Part shown: one piece after another, positions 1 to 7,498 of the stretch
How the letters are laid out: each line of letters begins with the position of its first letter
Numbering within the stretch: the stretch's first letter is position 1
DNA from: CAYSAQ01 sp964429235
Lineage (GTDB): Bacteria; Margulisbacteria; Riflemargulisbacteria; GWF2-35-9; DYQY01
Length of the DNA stretch: 64,000 nucleotides
Reading direction: 5' to 3'
Assembly (NCBI GenBank): GCA_964429235.1
Contig: CAYSAQ010000003.1
Span: forward strand, 62,001-126,000
The notes under the pieces: model-generated
Database searches by the model: none
Told to the model about the DNA's origin: nothing
Seen by the model: the letters and a program-made list of their open reading frames with translations, nothing else
Made by a program: the position numbers and the translations under genes

Positions 1-203
1 GTTTAGTAAAGAAAATCGCTTATAACTATAAGATTCCTTATTTCACTATTTCGCCAGTATTTTCTGTTTGTCCTGTTCACGGTTATTTGGATGGGGAGCA
101 CTTCAATTGTCCTGTTTGTAAAGAAGAAAAGGAACAAGAATTGAAGGGTAAAATAAAAGACTTGGAAAAATGTTTTGACGATCAAGAAAAGAAAACTGCC
201 TAA
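1..203 (+). CDS. nrdD: Anaerobic (class III) ribonucleoside-triphosphate reductase, C-terminal end (5' truncated)
   Basis: Only the last 66 codons are in the window; the frame is set by codons starting at base 3 and ends in TAA at 201-203. The tail contains C-P-V-H-G-Y and, 11 residues later, C-P-V-C. This is the four-cysteine zinc site near the C-terminus of class III reductases, next to the glycyl-radical loop. The radical glycine itself is expected just upstream of, or at, the start of this fragment. The enzyme reduces ribonucleotides to deoxyribonucleotides without oxygen. It is followed 20 bases later by a redoxin gene and then by its activase, which supports the call. A Lys/Glu-rich, probably helical tail of about 25 residues follows the zinc site. 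Family membership is inferred from the zinc motif plus the neighbours. Confidence 0.85.
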   Translation, partial: LVKKIAYNYKIPYFTISPVFSVCPVHGYLDGEHFNCPVCKEEKEQELKGKIKDLEKCFDDQEKKTA

Positions 204-223
204 TCACGGAGGGGAAATAAAAA

Positions 224-742
224 ATGGAAATTAAACAAGAAATCAAAAGACAAATAGAAGACCTTAAGGAAGAATTATCTAACGTAAAAGGTCAGGATGC
301 TGAAGTGTATGCAAGAATTGTAGGATACTACAGACCAGTAAATAACTGGAACAAAGGAAAGAAAGATGAGTATTTCCAAAGATTACATTTCGAAGGAAAT
401 GATGGAGAAACTTGTAGTGATGAATCTGTTGTTTTAGAGTCTGCTAACACACAAGAAGAATCTAAAGAATCATTTCAAATAATGGTTAATGATAAAGGAA
501 GCATCAAGAACTATAAGATGTTTTATTCAGAGCATTGCCCAGGATGTAAGCCAGTAAAGAATATGCTTTCAAAGACTACAATGCAAGGTGAAGAAGTGAA
601 TGCTAGTACTAAAGAAGGCCTAGAGCAAGCAATCGAAAATAATATTACAGGAACACCGACTGTTATCTTCTATGATGATTTAGGAAATGTTGTTAAAAAA
701 GCACATACCTCAGCTCAAGTAGAACAGTTGTTAATGGTTTAA
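224..742 (+). CDS. NrdD-associated protein: reductase-tail-like N-terminus fused to a CPGC glutaredoxin-like domain
   Basis: 172 residues, with GGAGGGG upstream of ATG 224. Residues 1-50 are a charged helix followed by V-Y-A-R-I-V-G-Y-Y-R-P-V-N-N-W-N-K-G-K. That pattern is found at the C-terminus of many class III reductases or in a small separate companion. Residues about 65-90 look like an acidic linker. Residues about 96-172 form a thioredoxin-fold redoxin with active site C105-P-G-C108 and the T-P-T cis-proline signature. Known: some class III reductases take electrons from an NrdH/glutaredoxin-like protein instead of formate. I infer that this protein delivers electrons to the adjacent NrdD. 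Its stop overlaps the nrdG start (TAATG), so the two are translationally coupled. The fold call is good; the exact role is inferred from position. Confidence 0.8.
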   Translation: MEIKQEIKRQIEDLKEELSNVKGQDAEVYARIVGYYRPVNNWNKGKKDEYFQRLHFEGNDGETCSDESVVLESANTQEESKESFQIMVNDKGSIKNYKMFYSEHCPGCKPVKNMLSKTTMQGEEVNASTKEGLEQAIENNITGTPTVIFYDDLGNVVKKAHTSAQVEQLLMV

Positions 743-1440
743 TGCACGGCTGGCAGAAGACCAGCTTCATTGATTATCCAAATAAAATAGCCTCCGTATT
801 CTTTTACGGAGGCTGTAATTTTAGGTGCCCCTTTTGTCATAATGGAACGTTAGCAAAAGAAAATAATCAAGATGGACCGCTGGATGATTTAGAAGTTATT
901 GAAAAAGTAGCCAAAAAGAAAAATCTTTATGAAGGTATAGTTATTACAGGTGGAGAACCTACCCTTGTAAAGAATCTTAAGCAAATTCTTTTACTAATCA
1001 AAGAAAAAACAGGTTTGCCTATTAAGTTAGATACTAATGGAACGGCTCCAGATAAGCTAAAAGAAATCTTAGATGAGAAATTAGTAGACTATGTTGCTAT
1101 GGATATCAAAACTTCAGAGGCAAAGTATCCATCAGTTTTTGCTAGTCAGCTTAAGTCTGATGAGCTAGTAGCTAATGTGAAGAAATCAATAGAACTGCTT
1201 AAATCCCAAAAGGATGTTCAGTATGAGTTTAGATCTACCCTATATCCTCCTTTATTTGAGGATGCTGATATAGCAAGTGTTGCTGAGTTAGTGAGTGGTG
1301 CAGAGAATTATTTTTTGCAGCAGTACAATCCTCGCAATACTTTAGATAAGAGTTGCTCAGCTGAGACATTGCCATCAGCAAAGCTTAAAGAGCTTGAAGA
1401 ATACTTTTCTTCCTACGTAAAAAACTGCGAGATTCGATGA
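742..1440 (+). CDS. nrdG: Anaerobic ribonucleoside-triphosphate reductase activating protein (radical SAM)
   Basis: 232 residues. The radical-SAM cluster motif is C25-x3-C29-x2-C32, within G-G-C-N-F-R-C-P-F-C. It is followed by the S-adenosylmethionine-binding G-G-E-P motif. The protein uses a [4Fe-4S] cluster and SAM to make the glycyl radical on NrdD. The ATG shares one base with the TAA of the preceding redoxin gene, and nrdD lies just upstream, so this is an nrdD-redoxin-nrdG operon. The length is slightly above short NrdG forms and matches the pyruvate-formate-lyase-activase-like NrdG found in many anaerobes. Pyruvate formate-lyase activase is the main alternative, but the neighbours argue against it. 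Confidence 0.92.
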   Translation: MHGWQKTSFIDYPNKIASVFFYGGCNFRCPFCHNGTLAKENNQDGPLDDLEVIEKVAKKKNLYEGIVITGGEPTLVKNLKQILLLIKEKTGLPIKLDTNGTAPDKLKEILDEKLVDYVAMDIKTSEAKYPSVFASQLKSDELVANVKKSIELLKSQKDVQYEFRSTLYPPLFEDADIASVAELVSGAENYFLQQYNPRNTLDKSCSAETLPSAKLKELEEYFSSYVKNCEIR

Positions 1441-1450
1441 GGTTGTTTCT

Positions 1451-1478
1451 TAGCTTTTAGCTTTTAGCTTTTAGCTTT
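1451..1478 (+). repeat. Four tandem copies of TAGCTTT between nrdG and hisF
   Basis: A 7-base unit, TAGCTTT, is repeated four times without error in the 49-base gap between nrdG and hisF. The last copy touches the -10-like TATAAT at 1478-1483. No ribosome binding site lies between the repeat and the hisF ATG. The tract could change length by slippage. Confidence 0.9.
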
Positions 1479-1483
1479 ATAAT
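1478..1483 (+). promoter_or_regulatory. -10 hexamer directly upstream of hisF, candidate leaderless start
   Basis: TATAAT ends six bases before the hisF ATG and no Shine-Dalgarno is present. If it is used, transcription would begin at or next to the A of the ATG. No good -35 hexamer is visible; the preceding bases are the TAGCTTT repeat. Confidence 0.4.
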
Positions 1484-1489
1484 AAAATT

Positions 1490-2299
1490 ATGTTAGCAAG
1501 AAGAATTATTCCTTGTTTAGATATAGATAATGGCCGTGTGGTTAAAGGCGTTAATTTCGTTGATATCATTGATGCAGGCGATCCAGTAGAGCTTGCAAAG
1601 ATTTATGACAAGCAAGGCGCTGATGAATTAGTTTTTTTAGATATTACAGCTACATCTGATAAAAGAGATACAGTTGTTGATCTTGTTAAAAGAGTAGCTG
1701 AACAAGTTTTTATCCCATTTACAGTTGGCGGTGGCATTAGAACCGTAGAAGATGTTAGAGATGTCCTTGCAGCTGGAGCAGACAAAGTTTCTGTAAATTC
1801 AGCGGCAGTAAAGAATCCAGAGTTGATTAGCCAGGGAGCGCATAAATTCGGCGCACAGTGCATGGTTGTTGCTATAGATGCAAGGAGAAGAGGCAATCTC
1901 CCAAAACCTGAAGTAGAGCCATCAGAGGTCAACAGGGACTGTTCCTGCGATGACGCAAGCAAGTTCGAGGTAGTTGTTCATGGTGGAAGAACGAGAACAG
2001 GCATTGATGCCATTAAGTGGGCTAAGAAAGTAGAACGTTTAGGTTCTGGTGAAATACTTCTTACAAGTATGGATGGCGATGGTACTCAAAAAGGATATGA
2101 CTTAGAAATGACTTCAGAGATTGCTGATGCAGTTGGTATTCCCGTTATTGCATCTGGTGGTGCAGGAACTGTAGAGCATATTGAAGATGCATTAAGAGTT
2201 TGTGATGCCGCATTATTAGCTTCTCTATTGCATTATAGGAAATTAACTATTCCCCAAATTAAAGAACACCTAGCTACTAAAAATATTCCCGTTAGATAG
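1490..2299 (+). CDS. hisF: Imidazole glycerol phosphate synthase, cyclase subunit
   Basis: 269 residues, (beta/alpha)8 barrel. It starts M-L-A-R-R-I-I-P-C-L-D, with catalytic Asp11, and has the second catalytic Asp at 130 (V-V-A-I-D). The phosphate-binding motifs G-G-G-I-R and A-S-G-G-A-G are present. With HisH it makes imidazole glycerol phosphate and AICAR in histidine synthesis. The family is usually about 250-258 residues; the excess is an insertion of roughly 16 residues just after Asp130 (about 1892-1965). That stretch is about half G+C, unlike the rest of the gene. No hisH is next to it. The other histidine genes in the window (hisZ, hisG, hisD) are 5 kb away, so the pathway is scattered. 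No ribosome binding site precedes the ATG. Confidence 0.95.
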   Translation: MLARRIIPCLDIDNGRVVKGVNFVDIIDAGDPVELAKIYDKQGADELVFLDITATSDKRDTVVDLVKRVAEQVFIPFTVGGGIRTVEDVRDVLAAGADKVSVNSAAVKNPELISQGAHKFGAQCMVVAIDARRRGNLPKPEVEPSEVNRDCSCDDASKFEVVVHGGRTRTGIDAIKWAKKVERLGSGEILLTSMDGDGTQKGYDLEMTSEIADAVGIPVIASGGAGTVEHIEDALRVCDAALLASLLHYRKLTIPQIKEHLATKNIPVR

Positions 2300-2456
2300 C
2301 CTGTAAAATAACAACGTCAACCTATTTGCCTGTAATTATTTTAATTTATGCGGCAGAAACCACTCATAACTTTAACTCATTAAAAAATATCAATGTTTTA
2401 TATGCTCTCACTTGGGAATAATACATATGTAAGACAAAAAAGGGGGCAAACAAATC

Positions 2457-2594
2457 ATGGATGAAAAGCAATTAAGAACAATAATCGATCAGGTGAACGA
2501 ATTAGGCACAGGGGAACAAGAACAATCTCAGAAGGTTGAATATATGATGGATTTTGGTAGTGTAGCAGTTATGGTTAATATGAGTCTTAATTAA
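2457..2594 (+). CDS. Possible 45-residue hypothetical protein
   Basis: ATG at 2457 follows A-G-G-G-G-G at 2441-2446 with a ten-base spacer. The frame runs 45 codons to TAA. The product is acidic and Gln/Glu-rich (starts M-D-E-K-Q-L-R) with a Met/Val-rich tail, and I recognise no domain. Its end overlaps by eight bases the end of the convergent lipoprotein gene. The ribosome binding site is the main argument for it being real. The upstream stretch 2300-2440 shows nothing I can name. Confidence 0.4.
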   Translation: MDEKQLRTIIDQVNELGTGEQEQSQKVEYMMDFGSVAVMVNMSLN

Positions 2595-3303
2595 TAAGTT
2601 CAAATTTGTAGGGCATTGTAATAGTTTTGTTGTTATCTAATATGAAGTTTATAAGCAGCTTTTGATGTCCATGTTTTACAACAGATGGAAAGAAAATCAG
2701 GGAGACACTTTCTCCCTCTGGATACACCAGTTGGTCCTTGAATCCATATCTTTTCATAATATCCGCTAACTCTTTTTCTCTTCTTTCAATTTCCATTTTT
2801 AACATTTGATGTTTTTCTATTCCATATAGTTTTGATTGCATTGTTTCAACGTCTTTTTCATATAAGAAATGGTTTTCACTGCTAATGTCTTGGTCTTGAA
2901 GACGTTCTAATTCTAAATTCAATCCTTGAATCTCACTATAAGATAAATCCGAATATTCGCTTTGTTGGAATAGTTCGCCTACAAATGGGTATGTGTCTTC
3001 AAAAGGAGAATGTTGCTGGTTGTTACTGTCAATTAATACAAAACTATTATTAACCTTTGTCCAAATTGGCGATTCGGTTGTGTTTTTTATTTTAATAATA
3101 AAGGTAGTGCTTAAATTTAGATTGGTTAATAGAGGGTTAATTTTATATTGTTGATGAATATCTTGGTTGTATGGAGACACGGAATAAATAAGCCCATTAT
3201 GAGTTGTTACCGGATTCTGCTCAGCAACTAGTTTATAGCTTTGGCAGCCAGTTAAAAAAATGGTTAATGCTAGAATAGCGCTAGTAATCAGAGTCTTTTT
3301 CAT
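2587..3303 (-). CDS. Lipoprotein of unknown function
   Basis: 238 residues with a clear type II signal: M-K-K-T-L, a hydrophobic stretch, and the lipobox L-T-G-C at residues 17-20. The mature protein should be lipid-anchored at Cys20. Residues about 70-100 carry a pattern (I-K-I-K-N-T-T-E-S-P-I-W) typical of an Ig-like domain that binds or decorates surfaces. A charged helical segment follows at about 120-180, and the C-terminus is beta-rich again. I cannot assign a family. The gene starts inside the end of the upstream DUF342 gene (23-base overlap), so the two are co-transcribed and probably work together at the envelope. Confidence 0.8.
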   Translation of the reverse strand: MKKTLITSAILALTIFLTGCQSYKLVAEQNPVTTHNGLIYSVSPYNQDIHQQYKINPLLTNLNLSTTFIIKIKNTTESPIWTKVNNSFVLIDSNNQQHSPFEDTYPFVGELFQQSEYSDLSYSEIQGLNLELERLQDQDISSENHFLYEKDVETMQSKLYGIEKHQMLKMEIERREKELADIMKRYGFKDQLVYPEGESVSLIFFPSVVKHGHQKLLINFILDNNKTITMPYKFELIN

Positions 3304-4879
3304 ATCTTTCCCTGATTATACCATAATGGCCTTGCCTAAAGGTTGATGCTTGGTTGGCGTTTTTATCTACAGTAATATTGTCATCGTTTATAGTTATTGA
3401 TGTTCCGTTCCAGATATTTTCTCTAATTATTATTCTGCCAGATTTGTGTTTTTTTTCTTCTGTTTCGGTTTCTTCTTCTTTCAATTGAAGCAATTGCGCC
3501 TTTAATTCTTCTTGTAAATTAAAAACAATAGATGTTAGTTTTTGAAAAGTTGGGTCTTTTATTAAGTATTCTTTTGATTTTTTTGAGAAATCTTTAAATC
3601 GATTAAGTTCATTTATTGCATTTTCATATTTTCTTTCAGTTGATTTTATATCATTTATTAATGAGTCAGATTTAATGTTTTTTGGGTTATTGTCAAAATC
3701 AAGGCTTAAATCTGTTTTTGAAGTAATGCGTTCGGAGCCAGAAGATTCCATTACAATATTTTCTCTGGCTTTAAGTTTGCCACCAGATGCTTTTCTTTCT
3801 ATATATATGCTTTTTGCTGAGTCCATATGGGCGTGTAATGATTCGTAGCCAATATTTATATCTCCTTCGGTAGTAGTTAGGGAGCAATTGTGAGCATATC
3901 CACAGAATATACCTTGTTTTGCTTTTGCTTTGGAGCTCTTGCCAATAAAACCAGTTAAAATATAGATGTATCCATCTGCATTAAGTTTGGTTGAGTTGCT
4001 GGTATTGTAGACAATAATATCTTGCGTTGCATTGATTGTACTATTTTGGATCATGTTTTCAATTATGACAGTTCCTTCAAAGTCGATTTTTTCATTTAAT
4101 AGCGGTTCTTTAATAATTAATGTAGGCGTTACTTCTATATGTGATTTATTGAATTCAATTAGACCATCAATGATAGCTTTAATTTCACCTTTTTCTTCAT
4201 ATACGTTTTCTCCTAATGTAATTGGCTTTGTGGGTAGTAGTTTAGTTGGGATAGTCGCTCCAGTAATGGTTTTTCCTGTTTGGCCTTGTGCTCCTTTGTG
4301 GATTTTGGCGATTGTACTGTGTGCAAAAGTTCTGTTCTCTATTGTAGTATCTAGGTATACGCCTTTATTTCCTTGTTGGATATTTGCAGGAAAAGGCCTA
4401 ATAGTTTCAAATAATAATTCATGGCTAGCTTCTTCGATAGATATCGAGGGGTTTCCTTTGGCAAAGACAAAGCTTTCTTTACGATTGAATTTAATCATAA
4501 AATCTATTTCAGCATATATTATTCCGAATGAGATTCTTGCTTTTGCTATCTCTTTTTTAATCTCATTTAATGAACAGTTCGGTGCGAGCCTCATTTTTGC
4601 AGATAGTTCATCGTTCTCAATTGTAATTAAACAATTATTAGAGAGATATTTCGCTGAGCTTTTTGATTCCTGATTGTGGTTGTATAAAATAAAATCTTGA
4701 GTTCCCTGTTCTTTGTATATTTCGTTTATCAGTTGAGAACTTTGGAACAAGTTATGAATAGAGATTTTATGGTGTGTTTGTTTGATATCTAAAATGTCCT
4801 GCTGGTTCAATTCTTTCAGAATATGAAGGTAATAGTTGTTTGATGGTGAGATATCTATTTCATATTTTTTTTCTGCCAT
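3281..4879 (-). CDS. FapA-like (DUF342) polymer-forming protein
   Basis: 532 residues. Residues about 170-260 contain the DUF342/FapA signature: K-I-H-K-G-A-Q-G-Q-T-G, then G-A-T-I-P. After it comes a long repetitive beta stretch (about 260-410) with I-x-V-x-N-T-S-N and G-D-I-N-I-type turns, expected to form a right-handed beta-helix. A coiled-coil-like segment (about 415-480) and a small beta C-terminus follow. FapA is known as a flagellar-assembly or polar-targeting protein, and DUF342 proteins also occur in bacteria without flagella. No flagellar gene is in the window, so the role here is open. There is no signal peptide. It is divergently transcribed from the KaiC operon and translationally coupled to the downstream lipoprotein. 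Confidence 0.75.
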   Translation of the reverse strand: MAEKKYEIDISPSNNYYLHILKELNQQDILDIKQTHHKISIHNLFQSSQLINEIYKEQGTQDFILYNHNQESKSSAKYLSNNCLITIENDELSAKMRLAPNCSLNEIKKEIAKARISFGIIYAEIDFMIKFNRKESFVFAKGNPSISIEEASHELLFETIRPFPANIQQGNKGVYLDTTIENRTFAHSTIAKIHKGAQGQTGKTITGATIPTKLLPTKPITLGENVYEEKGEIKAIIDGLIEFNKSHIEVTPTLIIKEPLLNEKIDFEGTVIIENMIQNSTINATQDIIVYNTSNSTKLNADGYIYILTGFIGKSSKAKAKQGIFCGYAHNCSLTTTEGDINIGYESLHAHMDSAKSIYIERKASGGKLKARENIVMESSGSERITSKTDLSLDFDNNPKNIKSDSLINDIKSTERKYENAINELNRFKDFSKKSKEYLIKDPTFQKLTSIVFNLQEELKAQLLQLKEEETETEEKKHKSGRIIIRENIWNGTSITINDDNITVDKNANQASTFRQGHYGIIRERYEKDSDY

Positions 4880-4886
4880 GTTTTAA

Positions 4887-4916
4887 ATTATCTTACTCTT
4901 GATGGTTAAAAGTAAA
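4887..4916 (-). promoter_or_regulatory. Candidate promoter of the DUF342 gene (minus strand)
   Basis: Read on the minus strand: TTTACT (4916-4911), an 18-base spacer, then GATAAT (4892-4887), seven bases before the ATG at 4879. There is no ribosome binding site, so the transcript may be leaderless. The match to consensus is moderate. Confidence 0.35.
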
Positions 4917-4923
4917 TACCTCT

Positions 4924-4952
4924 TTCAAAAAGCACTTATGAGGGGCTATAAT
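4924..4952 (+). promoter_or_regulatory. Candidate promoter of the KaiC operon
   Basis: TTCAAA (4924-4929), a 17-base spacer and TATAAT (4947-4952). The ATG of the first KaiC gene begins seven bases later, so the predicted transcript starts at about the ATG. The 80-base gap to the divergent DUF342 gene holds both promoters. Confidence 0.45.
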
Positions 4953-4959
4953 TTTAAGT

Positions 4960-5640
4960 ATGATAGATAGAGTAGCTACAGGTATTAAAGTATTAGATAA
5001 TATGCTTTCGGGAGGCCTTCCGAAAAACCAAATCACATGTCTTGAAGGCGAGCCTGGAATAGGTAAAACTATTTTTGGGTTGCAGTTTCTTAAAGAGGGT
5101 TTATTCACAGATGAAAGAGTTTTGTTTGTTACTATAAAGGATACTCCAAGTCAGATAAAGAAAACTATTTCATCATTAGAATGGGAAATCGACTGGGCTT
5201 TTGACCAACAGAGATTCTTCATATTAGATATTAGGGATTATTTTTCAGGAACAAATGAAAAAGATAGAGAGAGAGCAGTATTTAGTAATTTGCTTAATGA
5301 GGTTAGCGATATTCTTGTAAAGAATGATATTAGAAGAGTTGTTTTTGATCCTGTCCTTCCTGAGTATATTGGAGTGAATGATAGCCTTAAACAAAGATAT
5401 TTCACTGAACTTATGAATATGGTAGAGAGTTTGCCAATCGATATAACAATCCTTTTAATAAATAATGAAGATGCCCATTTTTCTAGCATAGAGACTAATG
5501 TTATTAAAATGTATTTTGAAGAGGATGGAGAAGGTGTTATTCGCAAGCTGTTTCCTCAAAAGGTTTTATTTACAGATTATGCAGCAAAAGAACTAAGTTT
5601 TGGAATTAAGTCGGAAGTAGGAATATATATAAATGACTGA
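4960..5640 (+). CDS. KaiC-family single-domain ATPase, first of three
   Basis: 226 residues, RecA fold. The KaiC-type start R-V-A-T-G-I-K-V-L-D-N-M-L-x-G-G-L-P is followed by Walker A G-E-P-G-I-G-K-T at residues 30-37. A Walker B-like V-V-F-D-P is near 127. The two catalytic glutamates of KaiC (F-E-E-x-P after the second strand) are replaced by I-K-D-T-P, so ATP hydrolysis may be weak. Only one KaiC domain is present, and neither KaiA nor KaiB is nearby, so a cyanobacterial-type clock is not implied. It overlaps the next gene by eight bases (ATGACTGA). Such proteins usually act as signalling ATPases together with receivers and kinases. Confidence 0.85.
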   Translation: MIDRVATGIKVLDNMLSGGLPKNQITCLEGEPGIGKTIFGLQFLKEGLFTDERVLFVTIKDTPSQIKKTISSLEWEIDWAFDQQRFFILDIRDYFSGTNEKDRERAVFSNLLNEVSDILVKNDIRRVVFDPVLPEYIGVNDSLKQRYFTELMNMVESLPIDITILLINNEDAHFSSIETNVIKMYFEEDGEGVIRKLFPQKVLFTDYAAKELSFGIKSEVGIYIND

Positions 5641-6781
5641 ATCAAAATTTAAAATATTAATTGCAGATGATGAACCAAACATTCTTATGCTTACGAGTAT
5701 GATGTTAGAAGATCTTGGTTATGAAACTATATTGGCTAAGAATGGTGCTCAAGCGATAGAAAAAGCCTTTCAAGAAAAACCAGATATGGTGATTACTGAT
5801 ATTGTTATGCCAGAAAAAGATGGTTTCGAAGTTTGTAAGACTCTTCGTGAGAATAAAGATTTTGAGGGAGTTCCAATCATTATTCTTTCAGCTATTGGAG
5901 ATGAATTTAATAAAATTACAGGGTTTGAAGGTGGTGCAGACGACTATATAACTAAGCCATTTAATTTGGAAGAATTAAAAACAAGAGTAGAATCTTTACT
6001 ATTAAGACGTAAGGAGCATAAGGACCAAAATGAGCAGCAAAAGCAAACGGATACAAATGAAGGTTCTTATGTAGAACTTGCTATTGATAGGATCAGTTCA
6101 GGTGTTAGAGAGCTGGATGAGTTACTTGGCGGGGGGCTCCCGAAAGGTTCCAATATTTTATTGATTGGTCCTTTAGGCACAGGCAAATCTACACTTGGGC
6201 GGAGGTTCATAACAGAAGGCCTTCATAATAAAGAGCGTTGCATGGTTGCAACCATAGATGATTCACCTCGTCAGATTAGAGAAAAGATTTCAGACGCTTT
6301 AGAAATAGATGTTTTGGAATATGAAGAAATGGATTTGTTTTCTTTAGTAGATGCTTATTCTTGGTCTTCTGGAGCTACTGAAAAGAAAGAGAAATTCAGA
6401 ATAGACGGTGTATTAGACCTTAATCAATTTTCAATGGTAATTGCTGATTCTGGTCAGAAAATAGGACAATCAATACAGAGCAAATTAGGCGGTCGTCGTC
6501 TATTTGATTCGATATCTTCTTTACTAGTTAATTTTGACCTATCTATGGCTCAAAGGTTTCTGTCTCAACTTTGTAGGACTTCGATGGCATTTGGAATGGT
6601 AAATACCATCTTTGTGTTAGAAGAAGGTACCGTTTCAGAATATGTCTTAAACAACATTAAATACATCATGGATGGGGTCATTGAGGCCAAGGAAAGAGAT
6701 GGACAGATGCATCTAAGAGTTGCTAATATGAAATGGATAGATTTTGAAAGAGATTGGGTGAAAATCAAAGACAATGGATAG
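5633..6781 (+). CDS. Response-regulator receiver fused to a KaiC-like ATPase domain
   Basis: 382 residues. Residues 6-122 are a CheY-like receiver: acidic pair D12-D13, phospho-acceptor D56 in I-T-D-I-V-M-P, and conserved Lys108 in Y-I-T-K-P-F. A polar Gln/Lys linker (about 125-145) leads to a KaiC domain with Walker A G-P-L-G-T-G-K-S at 179-186. The KaiC catalytic glutamate pair is D-D here (A-T-I-D-D-S-P). The fusion should put an ATPase under phosphorelay control; the cognate kinase is not in the window. It overlaps both neighbouring genes by eight bases, which indicates tight translational coupling of all three. Confidence 0.88.
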   Translation: MTESKFKILIADDEPNILMLTSMMLEDLGYETILAKNGAQAIEKAFQEKPDMVITDIVMPEKDGFEVCKTLRENKDFEGVPIIILSAIGDEFNKITGFEGGADDYITKPFNLEELKTRVESLLLRRKEHKDQNEQQKQTDTNEGSYVELAIDRISSGVRELDELLGGGLPKGSNILLIGPLGTGKSTLGRRFITEGLHNKERCMVATIDDSPRQIREKISDALEIDVLEYEEMDLFSLVDAYSWSSGATEKKEKFRIDGVLDLNQFSMVIADSGQKIGQSIQSKLGGRRLFDSISSLLVNFDLSMAQRFLSQLCRTSMAFGMVNTIFVLEEGTVSEYVLNNIKYIMDGVIEAKERDGQMHLRVANMKWIDFERDWVKIKDNG

Positions 6782-7460
6782 AACACCATCCGGTATCAAT
6801 GGCTTAGATTCTCTAGTTGAAGGCGGCTTCCCAAAGGGACGTAATATTTTTCTGTCTGGATCAGCAGGCTCTGGGAAAACAATACTTTCATCGCAGTTTT
6901 TATATAATGGTGCATATAAATATCACGAAAAAGGTTTATATGTTTCTTTTGAAGAGCCGATAACCGATATTATTGAAGATGTGAGTAGGTTTGGTTGGGA
7001 TATCCAGAAAATGATAGACCAAGATAAGCTAAAGTTTATATATTTCCCAATTTTAAAACAAGATTTTGATGAAAATGTGTTTGATCTTTTGTCTACGTTA
7101 GTAAAAGAGGTTAAAGACAACAAATATGACAGATTAGTTATAGACTCATTGCCTGCTTTTGGTATGGCATACTCAGACTTTAATAAGATGAGGCAAGAGT
7201 TATTTTTATTTTTACATGAGCTTAGAAAGTTGGGCTGTACAACATTTGTTATTACAGAGAAACCTTCTGGAGCGATTGGCTTAACTAGGTTTGGGATAGA
7301 GGATTTTCTTGCTCAAGGTTTGATTATTCTTCACCTTGGCCATACATATAGAGGAATTGAAGTAAGAAAGATAAGAGGCACTAGCCACAGTACTAATGTA
7401 CATAGGATGAGGATAGGTGATGAAGGCATTGTCGTGTATCCTGGGGATCATCCCTATTAA
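6774..7460 (+). CDS. KaiC-family single-domain ATPase, third of three (catalytically intact)
   Basis: 228 residues. Walker A G-S-A-G-S-G-K-T is at 29-36 and Walker B is R-L-V-I-D-S. Unlike its two neighbours it keeps the catalytic glutamates (V-S-F-E-E-P). The C-terminus has the KaiC-typical R-G-T-S-H-S-x-x-V-H-R-M-R-I block, followed by G-I-V-V-Y-P. I infer that it is the active ATPase of the set. The ATG overlaps the upstream stop by eight bases. The intergenic stretch after it (7461-7498) precedes the histidine genes, which could be part of the same transcript. Confidence 0.88.
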   Translation: MDRTPSGINGLDSLVEGGFPKGRNIFLSGSAGSGKTILSSQFLYNGAYKYHEKGLYVSFEEPITDIIEDVSRFGWDIQKMIDQDKLKFIYFPILKQDFDENVFDLLSTLVKEVKDNKYDRLVIDSLPAFGMAYSDFNKMRQELFLFLHELRKLGCTTFVITEKPSGAIGLTRFGIEDFLAQGLIILHLGHTYRGIEVRKIRGTSHSTNVHRMRIGDEGIVVYPGDHPY

Positions 7461-7498
7461 ATAATGCAAAAATAGACAAATAGAAAGAGGTTGCGTAA

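Noticed and set aside
1603..1962. 119-codon minus-strand ORF inside hisF
   Set aside because: It lies wholly within hisF on the opposite strand, is Ser/Thr/Leu-rich as antisense frames usually are, and has no domain.
4032..4673. 213-codon plus-strand ORF antisense to the DUF342 gene
   Set aside because: It mirrors a real gene on the other strand; its hydrophobic look comes from the complement of Asn/Lys/Glu codons.
4960..7460. Complete Kai circadian clock
   Set aside because: No KaiA or KaiB is present and each protein has only one KaiC domain, so a cyanobacterial-type oscillator is not supported.
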